Shown: positions 1-8,247, counted from the first letter of the stretch. The stretch: 64,000 nucleotides of DNA from Streptomyces aurantiogriseus (GCF_014649375.1 NZ_BMSX01000013.1:175831-239830); one strand, 5' to 3'. Notes: generated from the sequence alone by a model not told the origin. Numbers and translations are program-made.

Positions 1-128
1 CCAGGGTGGGGACCTCTTGGCCAACCGAGTCGGGCGGGCGGGTGGGCGAGCGGGCCCGGGGTCTGGGGCGGAGCCCCAGGGTGGGGGCCTCCCGGCTTAC
101 CGAGTCGGGTGGGTGGGTGGGCGAGGTC
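1..128. repeat. Interspersed hairpin repeat, locus 1
   Basis: About one and a half copies of a 75-80 bp unit. It combines a CCGAGTCGGGCGGG/GGGTGGGCGAG segment with a GGGGTCTGGGGCGGAGCCCC hairpin segment. The same unit occurs inverted at 44996-45181 and again at 56376-56667. The GGGGCGGAGCCCC part can fold into a G+C hairpin and may terminate transcription. No gene is seen in this stretch. Confidence 0.75.
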
Positions 129-189
129 GCCCGGTAGCGCCAGCGCAGCGCCTGTGCACTGCGCCATACCGGCCAGGTAGCCTTTCCCC

Positions 190-1038
190 GTGCCCCGTCT
201 GTCTGAAGTCATCGCCGCGCTGGAGAACCTGTGGCCCGCCGAGCGGGCCGAGTCCTGGGACGCGGTCGGCACCGTCGTGGGCGATCCCGAGCAGGACGTC
301 GTCCGGGTGCTCTTCGCCGTCGACCCCGTCCAGGGCATCGTCGACGAGGCGGTGAAGCTCGGCGCCGATCTGCTGGTCACCCACCATCCGCTGTATCTGC
401 GCGGGACGACCACCGTCGCGGCCTCCACCTTCAAGGGCCGGGTCGTGCACAGCCTCATCAAGAACGACATCGCGCTGCACGTCGCCCACACCAACGCCGA
501 CACCGCCGACCCCGGCGTCAGCGACGCACTGGCCGGCGCACTCGACCTGCGGGTCGTGGGCCCCCTGGTACCCGACCCCTCCGACCCCGACGGGCGCCGC
601 GGTCTCGGGCGGATCTGCGAGCTGGATCATCCCCTCACCGTGCGCGAGTTCGCCGCGCGGGCCGCCGAGCGGCTGCCCGCCACCGCGCAGGGCATCCGCG
701 TGGCCGGCGACCCGGAGGCGACGGTCCGCACGGTCGCCGTCAGCGGCGGTTCCGGCGACAGCCTCTTCGATCACGTACGGGCGGCCGGCGTCGACGCCTT
801 CCTCACCGCGGACCTGCGCCACCACCCGGCGTCGGAGTTCATGGCGGATCGCCCCCACAGTCCTCTCGCGCTGCTCGACGCGGCGCACTGGGCCACCGAG
901 TGGCCCTGGTGCGAGCTGGCCGCAGCCCAGCTCGACGAGATCTCCGACCGGAACGGATGGGGCCTCAGGGTCCACGTCTCCAAGACGGTCACCGACCCCT
1001 GGACCAGTCACTCCCCTTCACCTGGAGCCCCCAACTGA
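190..1038 (+). CDS. Nif3-like dinuclear metal centre protein
   Basis: Nif3/YbgI (DUF34) family protein of 282 aa. The family forms toroidal hexamers with a two-metal site; its biological role is unsettled and a GTP cyclohydrolase I-like activity has been proposed. The metal-ligand motif VTHHPLYLRG lies near residue 60, and the C-terminal DAAHWATEW segment supplies the late His and Glu ligands. The GTG start at 190 begins the conserved N-terminus PRLSEVIAALE. Length fits the usual 250-280 aa. The stop TGA at 1036-1038 overlaps the CTG start of the next gene, so the two are translationally coupled. The family call is secure; the reaction is not. Confidence 0.95.
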   Translation: MPRLSEVIAALENLWPAERAESWDAVGTVVGDPEQDVVRVLFAVDPVQGIVDEAVKLGADLLVTHHPLYLRGTTTVAASTFKGRVVHSLIKNDIALHVAHTNADTADPGVSDALAGALDLRVVGPLVPDPSDPDGRRGLGRICELDHPLTVREFAARAAERLPATAQGIRVAGDPEATVRTVAVSGGSGDSLFDHVRAAGVDAFLTADLRHHPASEFMADRPHSPLALLDAAHWATEWPWCELAAAQLDEISDRNGWGLRVHVSKTVTDPWTSHSPSPGAPN

Positions 1039-1778
1039 ACGCCGCGCCCGCCGACCAGATCCGACTCCTCGACGTCCAGGCCCTCGACGTCCGCCTTCAG
1101 CAGCTGGCGCACAAGCGGAAGTCGCTGCCCGAGCACGCCGAGATCGAGTCGCTGACGAAGGACCTCACGCAGATGCGTGACCTCCTCGTGGCCGCGCAGA
1201 CCGAGGAGAGCGACTGCGGCCGCGAGCAGACCAAGGCCGAGCAGGACGTCGACCAGGTGCGTCAGCGCGCCGCCCGCGACCAGCAGCGGCTCGACTCCGG
1301 TGCCGTCACCTCCCCGAAGGACCTGGAGAACCTCCAGAGGGAGATCGTCTCCCTCGCCAAACGCCAGGGTGACCTCGAGGACGTCGTCCTGGAGGTCATG
1401 GAGCGTCGCGAGGCCGCGCAGGAGCGGGTCGCCGAGCTGACCGAGCGGGTCGGTTCCGTGCAGGCGAAGATCGACGACGCGACCGCCCGCCGGGACGCCG
1501 CCTTCGAGGAGATCGACGGCGAGGCCGCCTCGGTCACCAAGGAGCGCGAGGTGATCGCCGGCTCCGTCCCGGCCGATCTGCTCAAGCTCTACGACAAGCT
1601 GCGCGAGCAGCAGGGCGGCATCGGCGCCGCCAAGCTCTACCAGCGCACCTGCCAGGGCTGCCGCCAGGAGCTCGCCATCACCGATATCAACGAGATCCGC
1701 TCGGCCGCGCCCGACACCGTCGTACGCTGCGAGAACTGCCGGCGCATCCTGGTCCGTACGTCCGAGTCGGGTCTGTAG
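1035..1778 (+). CDS. C4-type zinc-ribbon coiled-coil protein
   Basis: A 247-aa protein of the DUF164/CT398 type. About residues 10-190 form a charged, heptad-rich coiled coil. A C-terminal zinc ribbon follows, with two CxxC pairs (CQGC and CENC). Family members are thought to act as nucleic-acid or protein-binding chaperone-like factors. The only sensible start is CTG at 1035, inside a CTGA overlap with the nif3-like stop. It is preceded by GGAG at 1024-1027, and no ATG or GTG occurs in frame nearby. The use of CTG is unusual. The gene probably forms an operon with nif3-like and the RNase H gene. Confidence 0.92.
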   Translation: MNAAPADQIRLLDVQALDVRLQQLAHKRKSLPEHAEIESLTKDLTQMRDLLVAAQTEESDCGREQTKAEQDVDQVRQRAARDQQRLDSGAVTSPKDLENLQREIVSLAKRQGDLEDVVLEVMERREAAQERVAELTERVGSVQAKIDDATARRDAAFEEIDGEAASVTKEREVIAGSVPADLLKLYDKLREQQGGIGAAKLYQRTCQGCRQELAITDINEIRSAAPDTVVRCENCRRILVRTSESGL

Positions 1779-1852
1779 TCGGCTTGCGTGGTCGGTTCGC
1801 GCAATCGGTTTGTGTAGTCGGTTTCCGTAGTCGGTTTCCGTAGACGGTAAGG
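1775..1852 (+). repeat. 13-bp tandem repeat, six units
   Basis: Six consecutive 13-bp units (1775, 1788, 1801, 1814, 1827, 1840) of the form GTAGTCGGTTTCC with drift at both ends; units 4 and 5 are identical. The array begins on the TAG stop of the zinc-ribbon gene and ends about 10 bp before the RNase H start, so it fills the intergenic gap. Confidence 0.85.
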
Positions 1853-1862
1853 GGCTTGAGGC

Positions 1863-3227
1863 GTGCGGGAGTTCATCGTCGAGGCCGACGGCGGTTCCCG
1901 GGGCAACCCGGGGCCCGCGGGCTACGGCAGCGTGGTGATCGACGCGGCGACGGGGGAGACCCTCGTCGAGCGCGCCGAGTACATCGGTGTCGCCACGAAC
2001 AACGTGGCCGAGTACCGGGGGCTGCTGGCCGGCCTGCGCGCCGCCCGTGAACTGGACCCGTCCGCCACCGTCCATGTCCGTATGGACTCCAAGCTCGTCA
2101 TCGAGCAGATGACCGGCCGCTGGAAGATCAAGCACCCCGACATGAAGCCGCTGGCCACGGAGGCGGCCCGGATCCTCCCGCCCGGTCAGGTGACCTACGA
2201 GTGGATCCCCCGCGAGCGCAACAAGCACGCCGACCGCCTGGCCAACGAGGCGATGGACGCGGGCAAGCGGGGGGAACAGTGGGACGCCGGGGCGGCCCGG
2301 GCCGCCCTGGAGGCCTCCGCCTCGACGCGGACGCTTCCCGAGCCGGCAGGACCGCCCGGTGACGCGGCCGCGGGTGCGGCCAAGGCCCGCGAGGCACTGG
2401 CCCAGGGCCGTGCGTCGGCTGCGACGGCCACCGCAGCAGCCACATCCGCCCCATCCGCCCCATCCGCCACGACGGCCGCGACAGCCGCCACATCCGCCCC
2501 CTCCGGTACGAAGGCCGAAGCCGACCTCCGCGCCGCCCGCACCGTAGCCACTCCCACGGCCTCGCAGCCGTCCACCGGCTGGTCCTCAGCCCCCGATCTC
2601 GGTGCCCCCGCCACCTTCGTCCTGCTCCGGCACGGCGAGACCCCCCTCACCCCCGAGAAGCGCTTCTCCGGGAGCGGCGGCAGCGATCCCTCCCTCTCCG
2701 AGGTCGGCCGGGAGCAGGCCGAGCGGGTCGCCGCCTCCCTCGCCCGGCGCGGGACCATCCAGCACATCGTCGCCTCCCCGCTCGCCCGGACCCGGGAGAC
2801 CGCCGGCGCCGTCGCGGCCCGTCTGGGTCTCGAGGTCACCGTCGACGACGGCCTGCGCGAGACGGACTTCGGTGCCTGGGAGGGGCTGACCTTCAGCGAG
2901 GTCCGCGAGCGCCACCCCGACGACCTGAACGCCTGGCTGGCCGACCCGGAGGCGGAACCCACCGGCGGCGGCGAGAGCTTCGCTGCGACCGCCACCCGTA
3001 TCGCCGCCACCCGCGACAAGCTGATCGCGGCGTACGCGGGCCGCACGGTCCTGCTGGTCACCCATGTCACCCCGATCAAGACCCTGGTACGGCTCGCCCT
3101 GGGCGCCCCGCCCGAGTCGCTGTTCCGCATGGAACTGTCGGCGGCCTCGCTGTCGGTCGTGGCGTACTACGCGGACGGCAACGCCAGCGTCCGCCTCCTC
3201 AACGACACGTCCCACCTGCGCCCGTAG
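1863..3227 (+). CDS. Bifunctional RNase H / acid phosphatase
   Basis: A 454-aa fusion typical of actinobacteria. Residues 1-140 are RNase HI: DGGSRGNPGPAGYG, NNVAEYRGLL, MDSK and HADRLANEA supply the four acidic catalytic residues. An Ala/Thr/Ser/Pro-rich linker spans about 150-245. Residues 250-450 are a histidine phosphatase of the CobC/alpha-ribazole type, with the phosphohistidine motif LLRHGETPLT and a second His in LVTHVTPIK. It should cleave RNA in RNA-DNA hybrids and remove phosphate, possibly in cobalamin metabolism. The GTG start at 1863 opens directly on the catalytic strand. The 3' end runs into a 15-bp minisatellite and overlaps the convergent eda gene by 29 bp. Confidence 0.95.
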   Translation: MREFIVEADGGSRGNPGPAGYGSVVIDAATGETLVERAEYIGVATNNVAEYRGLLAGLRAARELDPSATVHVRMDSKLVIEQMTGRWKIKHPDMKPLATEAARILPPGQVTYEWIPRERNKHADRLANEAMDAGKRGEQWDAGAARAALEASASTRTLPEPAGPPGDAAAGAAKAREALAQGRASAATATAAATSAPSAPSATTAATAATSAPSGTKAEADLRAARTVATPTASQPSTGWSSAPDLGAPATFVLLRHGETPLTPEKRFSGSGGSDPSLSEVGREQAERVAASLARRGTIQHIVASPLARTRETAGAVAARLGLEVTVDDGLRETDFGAWEGLTFSEVRERHPDDLNAWLADPEAEPTGGGESFAATATRIAATRDKLIAAYAGRTVLLVTHVTPIKTLVRLALGAPPESLFRMELSAASLSVVAYYADGNASVRLLNDTSHLRP

Positions 3228-3900
3228 GTCCTGCGCCCGTAGGTCCTGCGCCCGTAGGACCTGCAAGGCGCGAAGCGGCCCGCGCCAGCTCCTCGATCCG
3301 CGCCCAGTCCCGGGCCGCCACCGCCTCCGCGGGAACCATCCAACTCCCGCCCACACAGCCGACGTTGGGCAACGCCAGGTACTCGGCCGCGTTGTCCGGG
3401 CCGATCCCGCCCGTCGGGCAGAACCGGGCCTGCGGCAACGGTCCGGCCAGCGACCGCAGATACGCCGTACCGCCCGCCGCCTCCGCCGGGAAGAACTTCA
3501 TCTCCCGCACCCCGCGTTCCAGCAGTGCCACCACCTCCGAGGTGGTCGACACCCCGGGCAGGAAGGGCACCCCGGACGCCCGCATCGCCGCCAGCAGCGC
3601 GTCCGTCCAGCCCGGGCTCACCAGGAACCGCGCCCCGGCCGCCCGGCACTCCGTCACCTGCTCCGGCGTGATCACCGTCCCCGCCCCGACCACCGCCTCC
3701 GGCACCGCCCCGGCGATCTCCCGGATCGCGGCCGGCGCGGCGGGCGTACGCAGCGTCACCTCGATCGCCGGCAGCCCGCCCGCGACCAGCGCTCGCGCCA
3801 GCGGTACGGCGTCGGCGGCGTCCGGCACGACCACGACGGGCACGACGGGAGCGAGATCCAGTACCGAGGCAGCCGAAGGGGAGGGCAGGGGTGAGGTCAC
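3199..3900 (-). CDS. eda: KDPG/KHG aldolase
   Basis: Class I aldolase of 233 aa that splits 2-keto-3-deoxy-6-phosphogluconate into pyruvate and glyceraldehyde-3-phosphate. The catalytic Glu is in IEVTLRT and the Schiff-base Lys in REMKFFPAEA. I chose GTG at 3900 because GGAAGGA lies 7-8 nt upstream; an ATG at 3909 directly abuts that Shine-Dalgarno. The C-terminus ends in GPTGAGPTGAGPTGAGG, encoded by a three-unit 15-bp repeat that also holds the stop of the convergent RNase H gene. A strong inverted repeat lies just upstream of the gene (3923-3956). A second, unrelated KDPG aldolase lies at 19235-19951. Confidence 0.93.
   Translation of the reverse strand: MTSPLPSPSAASVLDLAPVVPVVVVPDAADAVPLARALVAGGLPAIEVTLRTPAAPAAIREIAGAVPEAVVGAGTVITPEQVTECRAAGARFLVSPGWTDALLAAMRASGVPFLPGVSTTSEVVALLERGVREMKFFPAEAAGGTAYLRSLAGPLPQARFCPTGGIGPDNAAEYLALPNVGCVGGSWMVPAEAVAARDWARIEELARAASRLAGPTGAGPTGAGPTGAGGTCR
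3216..3260. repeat. 15-bp minisatellite, three units
   Basis: Three units of CTGCGCCCGTAGGTC at 3216, 3231 and 3246; the last has one change. Read on the plus strand, each unit places a TAG in the RNase H frame. Read on the minus strand, the units extend the aldolase with GPTGA pentapeptides. Confidence 0.9.
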
Positions 3901-3922
3901 GCGCCTCATCCTTCCCTCGGAG

Positions 3923-3956
3923 TGCAGTGTGCGCAAAGGGTGTTGCGCATACTGCA
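3923..3956. promoter_or_regulatory. Inverted repeat upstream of eda
   Basis: Fourteen-base arms (3923-3936 TGCAGTGTGCGCAA; 3943-3956 TTGCGCATACTGCA) pair with one mismatch around a 6-nt spacer. It is followed by the smaller palindrome CTGCAATGCAG. It sits 23-56 bp upstream of the aldolase start, where a repressor operator is expected. It resembles TTGCGCA-type operators but the regulator is not identifiable. Confidence 0.6.
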
Positions 3957-3977
3957 ATGCAGCCCGCCGGCCGGGCT

Positions 3978-4760
3978 TCAGTGGACCTCCTCCACCAGCA
4001 CATCCAGCGTCCACGCCGCCCCCGCCCGTGCCGGGGCCTGCTCCTCCACCACGTAGCCGAGGTCCCGCAGCGCGACCACCAGCTCGGCCGGGTCCTTCGG
4101 GGCGATCCCCGCCGTCAGCAGGCTGCGCACGATCCGCCCCTTCGTCGCCTTGTTGAAGTGGCTGACCACCTTCCGGGTCGGCGCGTGCAGCACCCGCACG
4201 CCCGCCGTCCGCCCGGCGACCTCCCCCTTGGGCTTCCACGCCGCCGCGTACGCCGCCGACCGCAGATCCAGCACCAGCCCGTCCCCGGCCACCTCCGGCA
4301 GCACGGCCGCCATCGGCGCCCGCCAGTGCGCGCCCAGCGCCCCGAGCCCCGGCAGCTTCACCCCCATCGAGCAGCGGTACGAGGGAATCCGGTCCGTCAC
4401 CCGGACGGCACCCCACAACCCCGAGAACACGAGCAGCGAACGGGCCGCCCGCCTCTTCGCGGCCGTATCCAGCGAGGCCAGGTCCAGGGCGTCGTACAGC
4501 ACACCGGTGTAGATCTCACCGGCCGGGCGCGTGCCCGCCGAGCGCAGCTCCGCGTTCTTCGCGACCTCGCCACGCAGCCCCTCGCTCAGTCCGAGCACCT
4601 CGCGCGCCTTGTCCTCGTCGCTCGCGCACAGTTCGACCAGCTCGGTCAGGACGGCCTCACGGGCGGCGCCGAGCCCTGGCAGGGACAGCGACTCCGGCTT
4701 CAGCGGGGCGCCACGGCCGGAGGCGGCCTTACCTTCGGACGGGGGCAGCAGGACGAGCAC
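3978..4760 (-). CDS. yaaA: Peroxide stress protein YaaA (DUF328)
   Basis: A 260-aa YaaA/UPF0246 protein. In E. coli, YaaA lowers intracellular iron during H2O2 stress and binds DNA. The N-terminus MLVLLPPSEGK is diagnostic, and later conserved patches include VFSGLWGAVR and VSHFNKATKG. Length matches the family. It lies upstream of eda and downstream of a membrane protein gene on the same strand, with gaps of about 60-80 bp, so one transcript is possible. Start at ATG 4760. Confidence 0.95.
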   Translation of the reverse strand: MLVLLPPSEGKAASGRGAPLKPESLSLPGLGAAREAVLTELVELCASDEDKAREVLGLSEGLRGEVAKNAELRSAGTRPAGEIYTGVLYDALDLASLDTAAKRRAARSLLVFSGLWGAVRVTDRIPSYRCSMGVKLPGLGALGAHWRAPMAAVLPEVAGDGLVLDLRSAAYAAAWKPKGEVAGRTAGVRVLHAPTRKVVSHFNKATKGRIVRSLLTAGIAPKDPAELVVALRDLGYVVEEQAPARAGAAWTLDVLVEEVH

Positions 4761-4821
4761 GGACTTTCTCCTTCGATTGGGCTCCGCGCCAGCGTACGGG
4801 GTGCCCCGGACCCGCCCTCGT

Positions 4822-5406
4822 CTACGTGGCCTTCACAGCCTGCGCGGCCTGTACGGCCCGGACGAGCTCCCGAGCGTCGTCCGCGTGGAGGCGCACCACC
4901 TTCACCTCCGAGCGGCGGCCCAGGAAGGTGAAGTGGGGGACCGGCTCGCTCAGCTCGAGGGTGACGGAGGTCTGCGAGCCCACGGGGAGGTTCAGCTCGC
5001 CGTCGGCGCGCTCGTGCGTGGAGCGCGTCTCGTGCCGTACGGCCGCGATCCGGTCCAGCGGGATGCGCAGGTCGACGTGGGCGGCATGGCGGACGCGCAG
5101 GGCGTCGCCGTCCAGGACGTGCGGACGGACCTGCCAGGCCGCGTACAGGCCGGCCACGAAGAGCACCGTATAGAGATCCAGGACGAGCACCACGGCGTGC
5201 ACGGTCGGCCAGTCGCGCAGCAGCACGGACATGGTGAAGGTCTCGATCATGCACACGAACACGAACCCGGCCATCACCGCCCCCTGCCCCCGCGCGTACC
5301 CGAACGCCCGCCCGCCGCCCACCCCGTGCCGTCGCCGGCCCGCCCACAGCAGCAGGCTCACCAGCAGCCGCAGCTCATGCCGGGCGAGTGTGTACGCGAG
5401 TCTCAC
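4822..5406 (-). CDS. Small membrane protein of unknown function
   Basis: A 194-aa protein. It has two clear hydrophobic segments, about residues 44-60 (AVMAGFVFVCMIETFTM) and 68-88 (HAVVLVLDLYTVLFVAGLYAA). A soluble C-terminal half follows that looks like a PH-like/bPH strand-rich domain (RIPLDRIAAVRHETRS, VTLELSEPVPHFT). It starts at GTG 5406, 22 bp after the MerR-type regulator on the same strand, so the pair is probably co-transcribed and the regulator may control it. I recognise no named family. Confidence 0.8.
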   Translation of the reverse strand: MRLAYTLARHELRLLVSLLLWAGRRRHGVGGGRAFGYARGQGAVMAGFVFVCMIETFTMSVLLRDWPTVHAVVLVLDLYTVLFVAGLYAAWQVRPHVLDGDALRVRHAAHVDLRIPLDRIAAVRHETRSTHERADGELNLPVGSQTSVTLELSEPVPHFTFLGRRSEVKVVRLHADDARELVRAVQAAQAVKAT

Positions 5407-5428
5407 CGTGCCCCCTTCTCATCGCTTC

Positions 5429-6187
5429 TCATCGCTTCTCGTCGGTCTCATCGGTCAGGATCCGCAGCACCCGGCGAATCGCCTCGGCCTGGGCAGGGGC
5501 GAAGTCCGCGTAGAGGGCACGCAGGAAACTGCTGTCGTGGTCGATGGGCGCCCCGTCCGGGAGCAGCTCCCGCGGGGTGCACTCGGCGAGCCGACGGGCG
5601 GCCGTCTCCACCCGCGTGTCGTCGGGGTCGGCATGGGCGAGCGCGTCGAGCAGCGCGTAGGCCTCGTTCGCCCGGGCCACCGCCTCCGGGGACCCCATCA
5701 CCGTGCCCACCACCGCCATCAGCCGCTCCCGTTCCTCGGGAGCCACGGCCGTTTCGATCAGGGCGAGCACCTCGCGGTCCTTGGCGGCCATGGGGGAGTC
5801 GGAGGCGGGGATCCCCGCGAACAGGGCGGCCAGCTCGGGTGAGACCGGCCCTTCGGCGGGCAGCTCGTCCGCCTCCAGCAGCGCCCGCAGCCGCCCCCGG
5901 CGCTCCCGGATGGCCTCCTCCTGCCGGGCCAGGTCCTCGTCCAGCTCGGTCAGCACCTCCACGAGGTCCTTCCCCGCGTCGTCCGCGAGCACGTCCCGCA
6001 CCTCCGCGAGCCCCAGCCCCAGCTCCGTCAACCGCCGTATCCGGGCCAGCACGACCGCGTGCCGCAACGTGTAGTCCCGATAGCCGTTGGCCCGCCGCTC
6101 CGGCTCGGGCAGCAGCCCCAGATGGTGGTAGTGCCGGACGGTCCGCGTGGTGACGCCGACGGCCTCGGCGAGTTCTCCGATCCGCAT
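5429..6187 (-). CDS. MerR-family transcriptional regulator
   Basis: A 252-aa regulator. Residues 1-70 form the MerR winged helix (MRIGELAEAVGVTTRTVRHY, then NGYRDYTLRHAVVLARIRRL). An antiparallel coiled-coil dimerisation helix follows to about 115, then a helical effector region to the end. There is no cysteine cluster of the metal-sensing kind, so a drug- or metabolite-responsive member is likely. ATG start at 6187. It is transcribed with the downstream membrane protein; the divergent Uma2 gene lies 164 bp away. Confidence 0.93.
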   Translation of the reverse strand: MRIGELAEAVGVTTRTVRHYHHLGLLPEPERRANGYRDYTLRHAVVLARIRRLTELGLGLAEVRDVLADDAGKDLVEVLTELDEDLARQEEAIRERRGRLRALLEADELPAEGPVSPELAALFAGIPASDSPMAAKDREVLALIETAVAPEERERLMAVVGTVMGSPEAVARANEAYALLDALAHADPDDTRVETAARRLAECTPRELLPDGAPIDHDSSFLRALYADFAPAQAEAIRRVLRILTDETDEKR

Positions 6188-6351
6188 GCCCCCAGTAGAG
6201 ACGTTGACGTCGCGGCAGGGTCAAGCGCGGGCGGGGCGGCGCCTGACGGTGGCCGTGATCGTGTGCCACGATCGAGGGAACGGTTCCCGATCTCACGGAC
6301 GGGTGGTCGGCGATGTCCGAGTCTGGCGAGCGACCGAAGGAGGGGCGTGAC

Positions 6352-6930
6352 ATGACTGCCATGGCCCATGAGCTGCTCACGCAGGAACAAGTCCTGCTGG
6401 AGGGCTTTCTCGCCCTGGACACCCCGGAGGGTTTCCGGGCGGAGCTCGTCGAGGGGGAGATCGTTGTGACACCGCCGCCGGACGGGGAGCACGAGAAGTA
6501 CATCAGCCGGATCGTGAGGCAGGTGATCAAGAGGTCCGGGACCGATATGGACTTCTCCGCGAACAAGGGGCTGAGGCTGAAGAGCGGAGGGGCCTGCCCG
6601 AAGAACCACGTGGTCCCGGACGCCACTTTCGCGCCCCTCGACCTTGACCTCTTCGGGAGCGCCGGCTCCTGGATGCCCTGTCGTGGTGTCGCCATGGTGT
6701 TGGAGGTGACGTCCACAAAGCCCCAGGCGGATCGCGAGGCCAGACGCCGCTGCTATGCCCGCGGAGGCATCCCCCTCTACCTGCTGGCGGACCGGGACAC
6801 GTCGCAGGTCACCCTTTTCAGTGCTCCTGAGAACGACGACTACCGCGAGCACCGCACCCTCCCCTTCGGCAAGCCGCTCACGCTCCCCGAGCCCTTCGCC
6901 TTCGACCTGGAGACCGCCGACTTCCTCTGA
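6352..6930 (+). CDS. Uma2-family (DUF820) nuclease-like protein
   Basis: A 192-aa protein of the Uma2/DUF820 group, a PD-(D/E)XK restriction-endonuclease fold abundant in actinobacteria and cyanobacteria; its substrate is unknown. FRAELVEGEIVVTPPP supplies the first conserved acid, and VPDATFAPLD with MVLEVTS carries the core D...ExT residues. I chose ATG 6352 because AAGGAGGGG ends 6 nt upstream; the frame is open back to 6313 without a better site. It stands alone between the MerR gene and rnpB. Confidence 0.9.
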   Translation: MTAMAHELLTQEQVLLEGFLALDTPEGFRAELVEGEIVVTPPPDGEHEKYISRIVRQVIKRSGTDMDFSANKGLRLKSGGACPKNHVVPDATFAPLDLDLFGSAGSWMPCRGVAMVLEVTSTKPQADREARRRCYARGGIPLYLLADRDTSQVTLFSAPENDDYREHRTLPFGKPLTLPEPFAFDLETADFL

Positions 6931-6959
6931 GCCGTCGCCCGGTACCATGGTCGACACGG

Positions 6960-7367
6960 CAGACGAGCCGGGCGGACGGCCGCGTGGAGCCCTCTAGGGG
7001 GCTTCCCGAGGAACGTCCGGGCTCCACAGGGCAGGGTGGTGGCTAACGGCCACCCGGGGTGACCCGCGGGACAGTGCCACAGAAAACAGACCGCCGGGGA
7101 CCTCGGTCCTCGGTAAGGGTGAAACGGTGGTGTAAGAGACCACCAGTGCCCAGGGTGACCTGGGCAGCTAGGTAAACCCCACCCGGAGCAAGGTCAAAAG
7201 GAAACACCCTGGTGTTTCTGCGCGGACGTTCGAGGGCTGCCCGCCCGAGTCCGCGGGTAGACCGCACGAGGCCGGCGGCAACGCCGGTCCTAGATGGATG
7301 GCCGTCTCCCCGGCCGCCGCGAGGCGACCGGGTGACAGAACCCGGCGTACAGCCCGACTCGTCTGCC
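6960..7367 (+). ncRNA. rnpB: RNase P RNA (bacterial type A)
   Basis: Catalytic RNA of RNase P, which matures tRNA 5' ends. Conserved pieces seen are GAGGAACGTCCGGGCTCC, the CACAGAAAACAGACCGC region, GGTAAGGGTGAAACGG, GTAAGAGACCACCAG and the 3' ACAGAACCCGGCGTAC. The P1 helix closes the molecule: 6962-6973 pairs with 7352-7363 with one G-U. Length near 405 nt is normal. A TACCAT hexamer at 6943-6948 is a plausible -10. The last 27-29 nt recur exactly at 37010-37038, making this gene the likely integration site of the downstream island. Confidence 0.97.
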
Positions 7368-7369
7368 GC
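7341..7369 (+). repeat. Left 29-bp direct repeat (putative attL) in rnpB 3' end
   Basis: These 29 bp start at CCCGGCGTACAG and end at GTCTGCCGC. They contain the 3' strand of the RNase P P1 helix and are identical to 37010-37038 in the same orientation. Sequence diverges immediately outside (TTGC here, ACCC there). Integration at the 3' end of a stable RNA gene with the gene left intact is the standard pattern for tyrosine-recombinase elements. Confidence 0.75.
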
Positions 7370-7604
7370 TTGCTGCGGCTTTGCCTCGGCAAGGGCCCTG
7401 ATCTGCGCGGAGGCCTTTCCGGTCTTCGGGGCTTGCCACGTGAGGCCGCGAAAGTCCCTCGGACAGCACTGAAAATCCCTGGCGCAGAGGAGCGGGCAAG
7501 GCCTCTGAGCTGGCCGTTCGCTGCAGCCGTCGGAGCACGGTGCTGGAGCCGCTGGCGGTGCCGGGTCGGCCAACTGTCCGAGGCGCCGGTGGCCTATCTG
7601 AGCC
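7370..7604. other. No gene recognised downstream of rnpB
   Basis: This 235-bp stretch would be the left edge of the putative island. Long open frames exist on both strands but carry no motif I recognise. An integrase gene, normally found here, is not visible. Confidence 0.5.
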
Positions 7605-7980
7605 ATGGTGACGACACGCCCACAGGGGCAGGGGGCGACGTTTCGCGCGGAGACGCTCAGCGACGAGGACCTGCGCCTGATCGTTGAGGCGACGAAAGCC
7701 ATCTCCGAGGCTTGGGAAGCGGTCGCCGATCCGTCGTTCCCCTGGCGTGACCTGCGAGCCGGTCTGCCGCATCCACGCCCTGTGCTGGAGCAGGCGCAGG
7801 CGGCGCGGGACGCGCTCACGACGGCGGTCGACCGGTATCGGGATCTCGTGCCCGGGGGAGTGCCCGTCACGGACCAGAGCGGAATTGACCGTCTGATCGC
7901 GCTCCTGCGGCTGCTCGACGTGCGGAGCCCTGTGCCGGAAGCGTGGCTGACCACGGATGCCTTCACGGCACCGGCCGCAT
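7605..7980 (+). pseudogene. Fragment of an unrecognised protein
   Basis: The first ~125 codons from ATG 7605 look protein-like. They form a helical, charged stretch (LSDEDLRLIVEATKAISEAW, LEQAQAARDALTTAVDRYRD, IDRLIALLRLLD) ending near LTTDAF. Beyond about 7980 the frame turns into Pro/Arg-rich, non-protein-like sequence although it stays open to 8471. No Shine-Dalgarno precedes the ATG. It looks like an internal piece of a larger protein left by deletion. It precedes the broken DUF2075 gene on the same strand and may be a relic of the same system. Confidence 0.35.
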
Positions 7981-8247
7981 CCGCCGGGATGACGCGGACG
8001 CCACCGAGGCCGACCGCGCGGAGTCCGGAGGGCAGAGGTAATTCACTCCGTATCCGGACGTCGGTAGGGGAGACCGGGCACGGCATCCGCTGCTACCACT
8101 GTGACCACCGGTACGACTGTCAGTACTGCCAGGTACCCTCGAACGCATCGTCAACGCGGCCCGACGGGCTTCCGCTCCACCCCGGTGGAGTCTCGAAGGA
8201 CATGCCCCCACCCGCACGAGTCTCTTCGTGCTGCCTGGGGGAAGTCC

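Noticed and set aside
3199..3909. ATG 3909 as the eda start
   Set aside because: The Shine-Dalgarno directly abuts this ATG; GTG 3900 has correct spacing.
7370..8100. Integrase or excisionase gene at the left island edge
   Set aside because: I looked for tyrosine- and serine-recombinase patterns (RxxHxxRH-Y, catalytic Ser domain) on both strands and saw none.
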